A program made the position numbers and the translations under genes. The notes under the pieces were generated by a model. The model searched no databases. It was not told the DNA's origin and was given only the letters and a program-made list of their open reading frames with translations. Shown one piece after another: positions 40,319 through 48,816 of a stretch of DNA of 64,000 nt (its first letter is position 1; each line of letters begins with the position of its first letter). The stretch is from positions 1,658,731-1,722,730 of the forward strand of contig OX638293.1 of NCBI GenBank assembly GCA_951812335.1, in the 5' to 3' direction. The DNA is from Rhodothermales bacterium (lineage in GTDB: Bacteria > Bacteroidota > Rhodothermia > Rhodothermales > VXPQ01).

Positions 40319-41062
40319 TTGAGTGTGGCGGAAAATACCTTGGAATCCATAGGAGATGCCCCCCGGGATGTGCCGCTTCTCAGTGTGCGTGCGCTTAGAA
40401 AGAGCTATCCTTCGGGGGGCGGTCGGTCCTTGCAGGTGCTTCGCGGCGTGGATTTCGACGCTCGTTCCGGCGAAGTGGTGGCCATCGTAGGGGAAAGCGG
40501 AACCGGGAAAAGCACCCTGCTGCATCTTCTCGGGGCCCTTGACCGCCCCGACGGAGGTTCGGTGTATTCCCGGGGTAAGGAGGTTTTTAGCGCATCGGAC
40601 GAGGAACTGGCTGCGTTCCGCAATCGGGAGGTCGGGTTCGTTTTTCAATTTCACCACCTGTTGCCGGAGTTTACGGCCCTCGAAAACGTGGCCATGCCGG
40701 CGCTCATTCGCCACCGGCGTCTTTCGGAGGTCCGCGACCGTGCGATGATGCTTCTCCGGATGCTGCATCTGGACGATCGGGCGGAGCATCGGCCCGGCGA
40801 GTTGTCCGGCGGGGAACAACAGCGGGTTGCTGTGGCCCGGGCGCTTATGAACCAGCCAGGTCTGGTATTGGCCGACGAGCCGTCGGGCAACCTCGATGCG
40901 AGAAACGCTGCGCATCTGCATGAGGAAATGGTACGGCTTAGTCGCGATTTCGGGTGTACGTTCGTGCTTGCAACGCACAATCTTGCACTGGCGGCGAGTG
41001 CCGATCGGGTATTGCGGCTGGAGGAGGGCGTACTTTGCCGGGAAGAACCGGATAGCGTCTGA
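40319..41062 (+). CDS. LolD-type ABC transporter ATP-binding protein
   Basis: A 247-residue ATPase of the LolD/MacB group that would power a lipoprotein-release or export permease. Walker A is [20 protein letters not shown], the signature is [15 protein letters not shown], and Walker B is [14 protein letters not shown]. The Q-loop region reads [16 protein letters not shown], typical of LolD. The start is TTG at 40319, supported by a good AGGAGG about 7 bases upstream (one of few clear Shine-Dalgarno sites here); GTG at 40325 is possible. No LolCE-type permease is in the window. Confidence 0.92.
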   Translation: MSVAENTLESIGDAPRDVPLLSVRALRKSYPSGGGRSLQVLRGVDFDARSGEVVAIVGESGTGKSTLLHLLGALDRPDGGSVYSRGKEVFSASDEELAAFRNREVGFVFQFHHLLPEFTALENVAMPALIRHRRLSEVRDRAMMLLRMLHLDDRAEHRPGELSGGEQQRVAVARALMNQPGLVLADEPSGNLDARNAAHLHEEMVRLSRDFGCTFVLATHNLALAASADRVLRLEEGVLCREEPDSV

Positions 41063-41128
41063 TTATTCCCTGCATCGCGGCGGCGTCCGTCGTTTCCGTT
41101 TTGGAGAACGCACGGAGTATTGCGGCGT

Positions 41129-41149
41129 TATATCTCCTTATATCTCCTT
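41129..41149. repeat. Tandem 10-mer in nadA leader
   Basis: TATCTCCTTA and TATCTCCTTC stand in direct tandem about 60-75 bp upstream of the nadA start. They may be a repressor site for NAD control or simple slippage. No known NAD-regulator consensus was matched. The rest of the 143-bp gap shows no gene. Confidence 0.3.
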
Positions 41150-41205
41150 CATACTTTTACGAGCGGATATACTCTACCGTACGGTCACTATTTCTCCTGT
41201 GCATT

Positions 41206-42201
41206 ATGGTGGACATTCCGGTATTGGACAGGGAGGCCGGTTTTATCGACGCACCCGTCGATCCCATGCTGAATCTGTTCGAGGAAATCGAACGGATGAA
41301 GCAGGACAAGAACGCGGTGCTTCTGGCTCATTATTATCAGGAGCCGGACATTCAGGACATCGCCGATTATATAGGCGATTCGCTGGGGCTTGCCCGGAAA
41401 GCTGCCGAAACGGACGCGGACATCATCGTATTCGCCGGAGTGCATTTCATGGCGGAAACGGCAAAGATCCTGAATCCCGGACGCAAAGTGCTGTTGCCGG
41501 ATCTAAATGCCGGGTGCTCTCTTGCGGACTCGTGCCCGGCGCCCGAACTGGCTGCGTTCAAAAAGCGCTACCCTGGCCACCTTGTTGTCTCCTACATTAA
41601 CTGTACGGCGGGCGTGAAGGCGCTCAGCGACATTATTTGCACTTCGTCGAACGCCGCACATATCGTGTCCTCCATTCCGGAGGACCAGCCGATTATTTTT
41701 GCGCCGGATCGTAACCTTGGGCGACACCTTGTGCGCGAAACGGGACGGGACATGGTGCTTTGGGAAGGGGCGTGTATCGTCCACGAAACGTTCAGCGAGC
41801 GCAAACTGCTGCGACTGAAAGTGCGCTATCCGGAGGCGCTGGTCCTGGCGCATCCCGAGTGCGAGGAGCCGGTGTTGCGGCATGCGGACCATATCGGCTC
41901 TACGACGTCCATTCGCCGTTTTGCCCGGGAAAGTGCGCATGACGCCTTTATCGTAGCGACGGAGGAAGGCATTCTGCATCAGATGCGCAAGGATAGCCCC
42001 GGAAAGACATTCATCCCGGCGCCGCCGGAAAGCGGATGCGAATGCAGCCGGTGTCCCCACATGCGGCTCAATACCATCGAGAAAGTCTATCTCTGCTTGC
42101 GATTCGAGGAGCCCGAGATGCATATGGAAGAGACGGTGCGGCGGGCGGCGCTCCGTCCCATCGAGCGCATGCTGGAGATGAGCGAGAGAGTGGGTACATG
42201 A
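41206..42201 (+). CDS. nadA: Quinolinate synthase NadA
   Basis: NadA is a [4Fe-4S] enzyme that condenses iminoaspartate and DHAP to quinolinate in NAD synthesis. The 331-residue protein shows the three cluster cysteines: [34 protein letters not shown], and the C-terminal [11 protein letters not shown]. Substrate motifs are [20 protein letters not shown] and [10 protein letters not shown]. The start at 41206 (MVDIPVL) is preferred; 35 upstream in-frame residues are hydrophobic but unlike the family. NadB and NadC are not in the window. Confidence 0.95.
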   Translation: MVDIPVLDREAGFIDAPVDPMLNLFEEIERMKQDKNAVLLAHYYQEPDIQDIADYIGDSLGLARKAAETDADIIVFAGVHFMAETAKILNPGRKVLLPDLNAGCSLADSCPAPELAAFKKRYPGHLVVSYINCTAGVKALSDIICTSSNAAHIVSSIPEDQPIIFAPDRNLGRHLVRETGRDMVLWEGACIVHETFSERKLLRLKVRYPEALVLAHPECEEPVLRHADHIGSTTSIRRFARESAHDAFIVATEEGILHQMRKDSPGKTFIPAPPESGCECSRCPHMRLNTIEKVYLCLRFEEPEMHMEETVRRAALRPIERMLEMSERVGT

Positions 42202-42265
42202 TGGCTGTGCAATGCCCCGGGCATTCCCCCTCCGGCAGGTCGAACGCATACGATCGGTAGGGCGG

Positions 42266-43120
42266 ATGGCGCGCATAGGTTCCTACGAATTGCATACGAT
42301 CGAGGCGGGTCGATTCGGCCTGGACGGCGGCGCCATGTTCGGTGTGGCGCCGCGTGCGCTGTGGGAGCGTCATATTCGGCCGGACGATAAAAACCGAATC
42401 CCTCTTGCCCTGCGTTGTCTGCTTCTCGAGGGGGACGGGCGCGTTATTCTCATCGACAACGGCATCGGCGCCAAGGGCAGCGAGAAGTTCGCAAGCATCT
42501 ATGCCATCGATTATGCCCATACGGAGTTGCACAGGTCGCTTGATCAGGCGGGTTTCTGTGCGGAGGATGTGACGGATGTCGTGTATACCCACCTGCATTT
42601 CGATCATTGCGGCGGCGGCACCGCAATAGGCCGGAACGGGCCGGTCCCGGTTTTCGAAAATGCGCGGTATCACGTGCAGCGCGCACACTGGGAGTGGGCG
42701 CTCCACCCGAACGTACGCGAAGCCGCGTCATTTATAAGAGAAAATATGGAACCGCTCGAGCGTGCCGGGCAATTGAATCTGGTAGACGGACCGCGTACGC
42801 TTTTTCCCGGGGTCGAGGCGATCGTTGTGCATGGCCATACGGAAGCGCAGCAACTGGTGAAAATATCCGACGAAGAGCGCACGCTCGTTTTCGTGTCGGA
42901 TCTCTTGCCTACAACGGCCCATTTGAGGGGGGCCTGGGCTACGGCGTACGATGTGCGCCCACTTGTGACGCTGGAAGAGAAGGCACGTTTTCTCGAAGAT
43001 GCGGTCGAGGGAGGATGGCACTTTTTTTTCGAACACGATCCGGTGACGGTTGTGGGTACGCCTGTGCGTATGCCCCGGGGCATTGCTGTTGCAGAGGAGC
43101 GTTCCCTCGATGAACTATAG
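42266..43120 (+). CDS. Metallo-beta-lactamase-fold hydrolase
   Basis: A 284-residue MBL-fold protein. The zinc-binding motif THLHFDHCGGG (HxHxDH) is intact. Further ligands are in VVHGHTEAQQ, VFVSDLLPT and FFFEHDP. It resembles the quorum-quenching/alkylsulfatase-like branch that acts on esters or lactones, but the substrate is unknown. I start it at 42266 (MARIGSYELHTIEAG), where similarity begins; an ATG at 42212 is in frame. The stop codon TAG shares its last base with the first base of repeat copy 6. Confidence 0.86.
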   Translation: MARIGSYELHTIEAGRFGLDGGAMFGVAPRALWERHIRPDDKNRIPLALRCLLLEGDGRVILIDNGIGAKGSEKFASIYAIDYAHTELHRSLDQAGFCAEDVTDVVYTHLHFDHCGGGTAIGRNGPVPVFENARYHVQRAHWEWALHPNVREAASFIRENMEPLERAGQLNLVDGPRTLFPGVEAIVVHGHTEAQQLVKISDEERTLVFVSDLLPTTAHLRGAWATAYDVRPLVTLEEKARFLEDAVEGGWHFFFEHDPVTVVGTPVRMPRGIAVAEERSLDEL

Positions 43121-43156
43121 GATACTCTGAACTTCGCGGACTTAATCGCAGTATCC
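43120..43156 (+). repeat. Palindromic intergenic element, copy 6 (minimal, no modules)
   Basis: A 37-bp derivative beginning inside the stop codon of the MBL-fold gene. It retains only GGATACTCTGA, then CTTCGCGGACTTAATC, then GCAGTATCC. Both hairpin modules are missing. The flanks TATA and TGTA match at 3 of 4 positions. It is oriented like copies 3, 4, 8 and 9. Confidence 0.75.
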
Positions 43157-43499
43157 TGTAGCTGTTTCGTCGAAACTTCATCGGTTGGCGTATTGCAGGC
43201 GGAACCTTGCCGGGCGGATTTCGTTTTGTGCGGATAAAGGGGCCGTTCTTGCCCGTCGAACAAGGGTGCCTCGATTCATGTAATCGGATATTCCCGGAGT
43301 TGTTCGGTATTCGGTATAATCGGTGTAAAACGTCCCCCTCCCGTATCGCTTCGCTTCCTTTTTCTTTTCGCCTATCGACCTACGACTGTTACGAAACCGG
43401 GCGATCTGCTCCGCCCTCGTTCCCTTATTCGTTTTTCTATTTCGTAACAGCACGCTTTTCTCTGCCGAATGAGCGATCCGGCGGGAAAAGCACGATATC
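43157..43499. other. Leader region of the T9SS cluster
   Basis: This 343-bp region precedes porU and contains no convincing gene. A TATAAT hexamer lies at 43315-43320, with no good -35 box at normal spacing. A T/C-rich stretch (43356-43375) follows. If porU to TlpA form one long transcript, the main promoter is probably here. Confidence 0.4.
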
Positions 43500-46400
43500 A
43501 TGAGCGTTCGGTTTGCGTTCCTTGCGGTTTTCCTGTGCGTCGTTCGGGCGAATGTGTCCGTGGCGCAGGATGTGGATATCCGTACGGTGGAATCTTCTTC
43601 GGAGGGCGTAGTGGTGGAGATTACGGTGGATTGGCCGGCTTCCATGCAGTCCGTTGCCGATTCGGCGGCGATCGAAACATTTACGATATCTGCTGCCCGC
43701 GCGTTGTCTTTTGGGGTACCGGTCGTTTCGGAAACGCTCGAACTGCCGTCGGGGGATGCCCCAAGCGTTTCACTGGCCGCAACCGCCTACGACGAACTGG
43801 ACCTGCCCGTCGGGGATACGCTGGTCGTGCAGGAAACGAGCGGTCCCGTAGTATGGCTCGACGGGTTGGGTACGAGCCAGGGGCGGCACCTCATCAATCT
43901 GGGTGTGCGGTTGCTTGTCTACGAGAATGGGGTTGTCCGCCGTTATCGACAGGTGCGCGCTGCCGTACGCTACGCAAGCGGGGCCGGCAAACAGGGCGTG
44001 GCTTCCCGTCTTGTCGTATTCCGCCGTAACGACAACCCGCACCTCGCCGTTACGGAGAGTGTACTGGCCCGCGGCGTCGTCTACAAGATTCCCGTTCACG
44101 AGACCGGGCTGTACCGAATCGACAGGGATTTTCTTGCCGCTCTGCCCGATTTTCCCTCTCCGGACGCCATCGATCCGGACCGCGTAGCTATTTACGGAAA
44201 TGGGGGCGCGCCCGTACCGGCGCTCAATTCGACGCCCCGGATTGCGGACCTTGTCGAACAGCCCGCATACCGCTCGGGTGGCGGCGACGGCAGTTTCGAT
44301 GCAGGGGATGCGGTTGTTTTCTACGGGAAAGGCCCGTACGGATGGACACACGGGGAGGAAGGATGGGAGCATTACGTACATCCCTTTTCCAACGAGAATT
44401 ATTACTTCGTCAAGATCCTGGACGAAGACGCTGCTTCGCCCGTACCCGAACCTTCGCGTACGTATACGGATGTCGAAACGCGCTACGAGACGGAAGGGAG
44501 ATACATGGTGGATTTCGACGAGTACATGTGGAGCAAGGAGAATGGAACCGGCCATACGTGGGTCATGACGCCGATCCATGCCGGAGATTCGCGGGATCTG
44601 GTCGAAAACCTGATGCCGCCGGGTCGCGTGCAAGGACCTGTTCGCTACCGGGCGCGAGTGGCTATTCGCTCCAATCCCGCCGCCACGGTGCGTTTCGAAT
44701 CGGATGGTGCGTTTGTGGGTTCTCTCAGGGCGGCTCGCGGCATCTCTTTTAACAGCCAGACCACTACCATTGCGGTTCCCGGTATCGCCGCGTTCGAGCG
44801 CGATACGGGCGCCAATGAACCCCTGCATCTTTCGATAGGTCTGGAGGGAGGCGCCGAAAACGACGCGCAAGCTTCCGTGGACTGGGTGCGGGTCTTTTAT
44901 CCGAAGAGGCTGCGGGCAGCCGGCGACTCGCTCCATTTTAGTACGCCCGAGGGCGAAACGGGGGTGTTCGAATTTGTTCTGGAAGGATTTGCTGCCGAGC
45001 CGCTGGTGTGGGATGTGACGGAACCTGGTCATGTTCGCAGTTTCGAGGCCAGGCAGGTCGGGAACGCCTGGCTCGTCCTGGTTCAGGTAGTCGATGCATC
45101 CACTCCGCGCGAACTGGTGGCGTTTCGTCCGTCGGCAGCCCGACCGCTTCGTGCAGAAGGTGCGCGCGTCGCTTCGCAGAATCTGCACGGACTTGCCGCA
45201 TATCCGGATTTCGTGATTGTAGCGCCCGATGCATTTCGTTCTGCTGCAGACGAACTGGCAGAGCACCGCCGCAAGGACGGGCTCGACGTGCTGGTGACGG
45301 ACATTCGTCAGATATACAATGAATTTTCCGGAGGGCTTGTGGACGTGCGGGGCCTGCGCGATTACCTGCGTTTTCTGTACGACAGGGGCAACGAAGCCGG
45401 CAAGCCGTTCCGGTATGCCCTGCTTTTCGGAGACGGGCACTTCAATTATCGCAATCTGGACCTCGATTCCGATGAGGTTGTCCTCGAAAACTGGATTCCG
45501 CCCTACGAAACGGAAGAATCGTTCAATCCGATCGCGTCCTACACCAGCGACGATTATTTCGGCTTGCTGGACGCGGACGAGGGAATATGGGTTTGGCCTG
45601 GCGGCTCGGGGCGGCTGCCGAGCCGGGAGCGTGTCGATATAGGCATCGGACGATTTCCTGTGCAGACGCCGGAAGAAGCCGCTGCCATGGTGGCCAAGAT
45701 CAAGCATTACGAGAATCCTGCTACATACGGTTCCTGGCGCAGGAAGTATCTGCTTGTGGCTGACGATGCGTACAACGGGCGCGAGACAATGAAAGAAACG
45801 CATCCGGATCTGCATACCCAGAATGCAGATGTGGTGGCCGAATTGCTTGCGCAGGAGTATCCGCAGATCGACTTGCACAAGGTGTATGGTATTTCTTATA
45901 AACGGAAATACGCCAACGGTTGGCGTCTGCCCGACGTCGAGCGGGATATCCTGACCGATTTGGACGACGGCGTACTGGTGATGAATTACAGCGGGCACGG
46001 AGGGGAAAAAGCTCTCGCTCAGGAAGACATTTTCACCCTGGAGGATGGGCAGGAGTTGCGCAATTACGACCGCCTGCCGCTGTTCATTACGGCGACCTGT
46101 TCGTATGGGTGGTGGGATCTGTCCGGGGAGCAAAGCGCCGCGGAAGTTCTGTTGCTGAATGAATCAGGGGGAGCGATTGCGCTGATGACGACAGTACGGT
46201 TGGTCTTCACGGATTCGGCATTGAACCAGTTGAATGTGGGACTGAACCGGGCGCTTAACAGGGAACTGTTCAAACCTGCACAGGACGGAAGGCCCCGCCG
46301 GCTGGGCGACATTCTGGTGAGTACGAAAAATACCCAAGCGGGTTTGCAGGCGAACAATCGCAAGTTCAATCTGCTGGGCGATCCGACGATGCGCCTCGGG

Positions 46401-47522
46401 TATCCTTCGCGAGAGGCTGTGGTCGGGCGGGTGAACGGAACGCCTGTTGAGGATATGCCAGCCCTCCGGGCGTTGGACGAAGTGACCATCGAGGGGAATG
46501 TGCGCACAACTGCGGGAGCGGTGGATTCAGGTTTCGCAGGGCAGGCGCACGTTGTGGTTTTCGATGCAGAGCGCCGTGTCAACGTGCCCGATCGCTCTGT
46601 CCTGTCCCGGGATTACTATACGGTTCGGAAGGATCTGCTCTGGCGCGGTACCGTACCGGTAACCTCGGGTCGTTTCAGCGCCACGTTCGTAATGCCCAAA
46701 GATATTTCCTACAGCAACGAACCCGGGCGCGTGAGCGTCTATGTACGAAATGCCTCCGAACATGCCGCCGGCTATACGGAGCAAGTCGTGGTTGGCGGGA
46801 CCGCCGCCACGTTGCCCGATGACCACGTTGGACCGGATATTTCCCTCTTTCTGAACGACACCACGTTTGTTTCCGGCGGACTGACCCCGGCGGATCCCCG
46901 ACTCATCGTGAAACTGCGCGACGACAGCGGCATCAATACGGTAGGAACGGGTGTGGGACACGAGATGCTGCTGGTTGTCGATGGAGACGAGCGTTCCGCC
47001 ATAGACATAGGCAGCCGCTTCCAAAGCGATCCCGGTTCGTTCCGAAGCGGCCGCGTCGAATATTCGTTCAGGAGTTACACGGACGGGTTGGCCGACGGCC
47101 CGCACTCGTTGTCGGTGCGCGCCTGGGATGTGTTCAATAATTCGAATATCGAATCACTGGATTTCGTGATAGCTTCCACGCAGGACGTGGTGTTGGAAAA
47201 TGTGTACAATTACCCGAACCCGACGAGCGGCCAGACACGTTTCGTGTTCGAGCATAACCAGCCTGCGGGTAGCGTCGCTTCCGTGCAGGTACGTATTTAT
47301 GCTCTGTCCGGACGCCCGGTCCGTACCATCGATACGGAAGAGGCGTTGCCTTCCGGGGTTTTGGCAGCCGGTCCTGTACAGGTGGTCTGGGATGGGCGGG
47401 ACGAGGACATGAACCTTCTTGCCTCCGGTATTTACCTGTACAAGGTGCGCGTGCGCGTGGACCAGCCGGACGGCGGTCGTTCCGTATCCGAACACATAGA
47501 AAAACTGGCAATCATCAGATAG
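43500..47522 (+). CDS. porU: Type IX secretion system sortase PorU (C25 peptidase family)
   Basis: PorU removes the C-terminal sorting domain from T9SS cargo at the cell surface and attaches it to anionic lipopolysaccharide. The 1,340-residue protein has a signal peptide (FAFLAVFLCVVRANVSVAQ) and a long beta-rich N-terminal region. The gingipain-like C25 domain has its catalytic dyad: His833 in MNYSGHGGEKAL and Cys867 in ITATCSYGWWDLSG. The C-terminus is itself a FlgD/T9SS type A-like domain (YNYPNPTSGQTRFVFEHN ... SGIYLYKVRV). It is followed 45 bp later by porV, its known partner in the attachment complex. Length is close to known PorU proteins. Confidence 0.93.
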   Translation: MSVRFAFLAVFLCVVRANVSVAQDVDIRTVESSSEGVVVEITVDWPASMQSVADSAAIETFTISAARALSFGVPVVSETLELPSGDAPSVSLAATAYDELDLPVGDTLVVQETSGPVVWLDGLGTSQGRHLINLGVRLLVYENGVVRRYRQVRAAVRYASGAGKQGVASRLVVFRRNDNPHLAVTESVLARGVVYKIPVHETGLYRIDRDFLAALPDFPSPDAIDPDRVAIYGNGGAPVPALNSTPRIADLVEQPAYRSGGGDGSFDAGDAVVFYGKGPYGWTHGEEGWEHYVHPFSNENYYFVKILDEDAASPVPEPSRTYTDVETRYETEGRYMVDFDEYMWSKENGTGHTWVMTPIHAGDSRDLVENLMPPGRVQGPVRYRARVAIRSNPAATVRFESDGAFVGSLRAARGISFNSQTTTIAVPGIAAFERDTGANEPLHLSIGLEGGAENDAQASVDWVRVFYPKRLRAAGDSLHFSTPEGETGVFEFVLEGFAAEPLVWDVTEPGHVRSFEARQVGNAWLVLVQVVDASTPRELVAFRPSAARPLRAEGARVASQNLHGLAAYPDFVIVAPDAFRSAADELAEHRRKDGLDVLVTDIRQIYNEFSGGLVDVRGLRDYLRFLYDRGNEAGKPFRYALLFGDGHFNYRNLDLDSDEVVLENWIPPYETEESFNPIASYTSDDYFGLLDADEGIWVWPGGSGRLPSRERVDIGIGRFPVQTPEEAAAMVAKIKHYENPATYGSWRRKYLLVADDAYNGRETMKETHPDLHTQNADVVAELLAQEYPQIDLHKVYGISYKRKYANGWRLPDVERDILTDLDDGVLVMNYSGHGGEKALAQEDIFTLEDGQELRNYDRLPLFITATCSYGWWDLSGEQSAAEVLLLNESGGAIALMTTVRLVFTDSALNQLNVGLNRALNRELFKPAQDGRPRRLGDILVSTKNTQAGLQANNRKFNLLGDPTMRLGYPSREAVVGRVNGTPVEDMPALRALDEVTIEGNVRTTAGAVDSGFAGQAHVVVFDAERRVNVPDRSVLSRDYYTVRKDLLWRGTVPVTSGRFSATFVMPKDISYSNEPGRVSVYVRNASEHAAGYTEQVVVGGTAATLPDDHVGPDISLFLNDTTFVSGGLTPADPRLIVKLRDDSGINTVGTGVGHEMLLVVDGDERSAIDIGSRFQSDPGSFRSGRVEYSFRSYTDGLADGPHSLSVRAWDVFNNSNIESLDFVIASTQDVVLENVYNYPNPTSGQTRFVFEHNQPAGSVASVQVRIYALSGRPVRTIDTEEALPSGVLAAGPVQVVWDGRDEDMNLLASGIYLYKVRVRVDQPDGGRSVSEHIEKLAIIR

Positions 47523-47567
47523 CCATACCCATTGCAATCAGAAACCTTTCCCCCTTGGGAATGAATC

Positions 47568-48767
47568 ATGCAGCCATTCAACGAAAGCAGCAGGTACATC
47601 CACATGAGCCGAAAATTTCTTGCCGCGGCTATCTTCACCGTGTTTTGCGCATCCGTCGCCGGGCAGGCGGCTCATGCACAGGTCGGCGGAGCCGCCGTGG
47701 TTTTTTTGCAGATCGAGCCGGATAGCCGTTCGGCGGGTATGGGGAATGCAGGCGTCGCCATCGCAGACAACGCCAACGCGATTTTCTGGAATCCGGCGGG
47801 CCTGGCCCGGCAGGAGGGCACGGAACTTTCGCTAACCCATTCCAACTGGCTTCCGGAGTTCAATGCGGGACTTTTCTATGAATACCTCACCGCCAAGCAT
47901 CGGGTAGACGGTATCGGCACCTTCGGGGCACATCTGACGTACCTGTTTCTTGGCGAACACGAAGGCCGAGACGCTCAAAACAACCCCACAGAGGATTTCA
48001 AATCGTACGACCTGGCCGCGGGCGCTTCCTACGGGACGAATGTGTTGAAGAATCTGTCCCTGGGCACGGGTATTCGCATGATCTACTCGAATCTTGCGCC
48101 GGGGCAGAGCGTGGGGGCGCAGGAAACGCGCGCCGGCGTAACGATCGGGTTCGATCTTGCGGCTTTGTACAGTGTGCCCCGCTTCCAGGCCGGGGATACG
48201 GAGGTGGGTATTGATCTCGGATTCAATCTCGCCAATATGGGCCCCAAGATCCAATATTCGGATCAGGGGCAGGCCGACCCCATTCCCCAGAACCTTCGGT
48301 TCGGATATGCCTTTACGTTCGATTTCGACGAATATAACAAACTGACGCTTACACAGGATTTCAACAAAATGCTGATTCGCGTCCGCATGTCGGAGAAAGA
48401 TTCACTTGGCTCCTCCACCAGGGAAGCAGATCCATTCTACAAAGCGATCTTTTCCGGTTGGCAGCCCATAGAGGTATGCACCAGTGTATGCAACGGTGAG
48501 GCAGAGTCCGTCGATGAGACGCTCAGTGCATTCGATCAGATGACCATAAGTATGGGTTTCGAATACTGGTACCGGGACCTGTTTGCGCTGCGCGCCGGGT
48601 ATTTTTACGAGAATCCGTACTTCGGCAACAGAAAGTTTCTGACCTTCGGCTCAGGCGTCCGGTGGAACATCATCGGGGCCGACTTTTCGTACATTTATGC
48701 GCTGGAGGAGAATCACCCATTGGCGAACACGATGAGGTTTTCTCTCCTCGTGAATTTCCTGCGCTAG
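47568..48767 (+). CDS. porV: Type IX secretion outer-membrane protein PorV (LptO)
   Basis: PorV is a FadL-like outer-membrane barrel that carries T9SS cargo from the translocon to PorU. The 399-residue protein has a signal peptide (FLAAAIFTVFCASVAGQAAHAQ). The family hallmark is SRSAGMGNAGVAIADNANAI followed by FWNPAGLARQEG. Alternating beta strands run to the C-terminal phenylalanine-rich strand (NTMRFSLLVNFLR). The ATG at 47568 gives a 12-residue n-region; an internal ATG at 47604 may be the real start. The element-like half-end at 48768 starts right after its stop codon. Confidence 0.92.
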   Translation: MQPFNESSRYIHMSRKFLAAAIFTVFCASVAGQAAHAQVGGAAVVFLQIEPDSRSAGMGNAGVAIADNANAIFWNPAGLARQEGTELSLTHSNWLPEFNAGLFYEYLTAKHRVDGIGTFGAHLTYLFLGEHEGRDAQNNPTEDFKSYDLAAGASYGTNVLKNLSLGTGIRMIYSNLAPGQSVGAQETRAGVTIGFDLAALYSVPRFQAGDTEVGIDLGFNLANMGPKIQYSDQGQADPIPQNLRFGYAFTFDFDEYNKLTLTQDFNKMLIRVRMSEKDSLGSSTREADPFYKAIFSGWQPIEVCTSVCNGEAESVDETLSAFDQMTISMGFEYWYRDLFALRAGYFYENPYFGNRKFLTFGSGVRWNIIGADFSYIYALEENHPLANTMRFSLLVNFLR

Positions 48768-48783
48768 GGATACTCTGATTAAG
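48768..48783 (+). repeat. Isolated terminal repeat of the palindromic element family
   Basis: GGATACTCTGATTAAG directly follows the porV stop codon and matches the element end for 16 bases. No hairpin module and no partner end lie within 300 bp. The next GCATCC, 30 bp on, is too short to be meaningful. It could be a deletion remnant, or one boundary of a larger unit ending at 51949. Confidence 0.6.
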
Positions 48784-48816
48784 CGCCCCCCGCATCCGCT
48801 TTTCCATGAGCCGTAT

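Noticed and set aside
43315-43320. TATAAT as the porU promoter.
   Set aside because: No -35 partner at 16-18 bp; kept only as a remark in the region entry.
43770-46133. A 787-residue minus-strand frame antisense to porU.
   Set aside because: A codon-bias shadow of porU: no signal, domain or start support.
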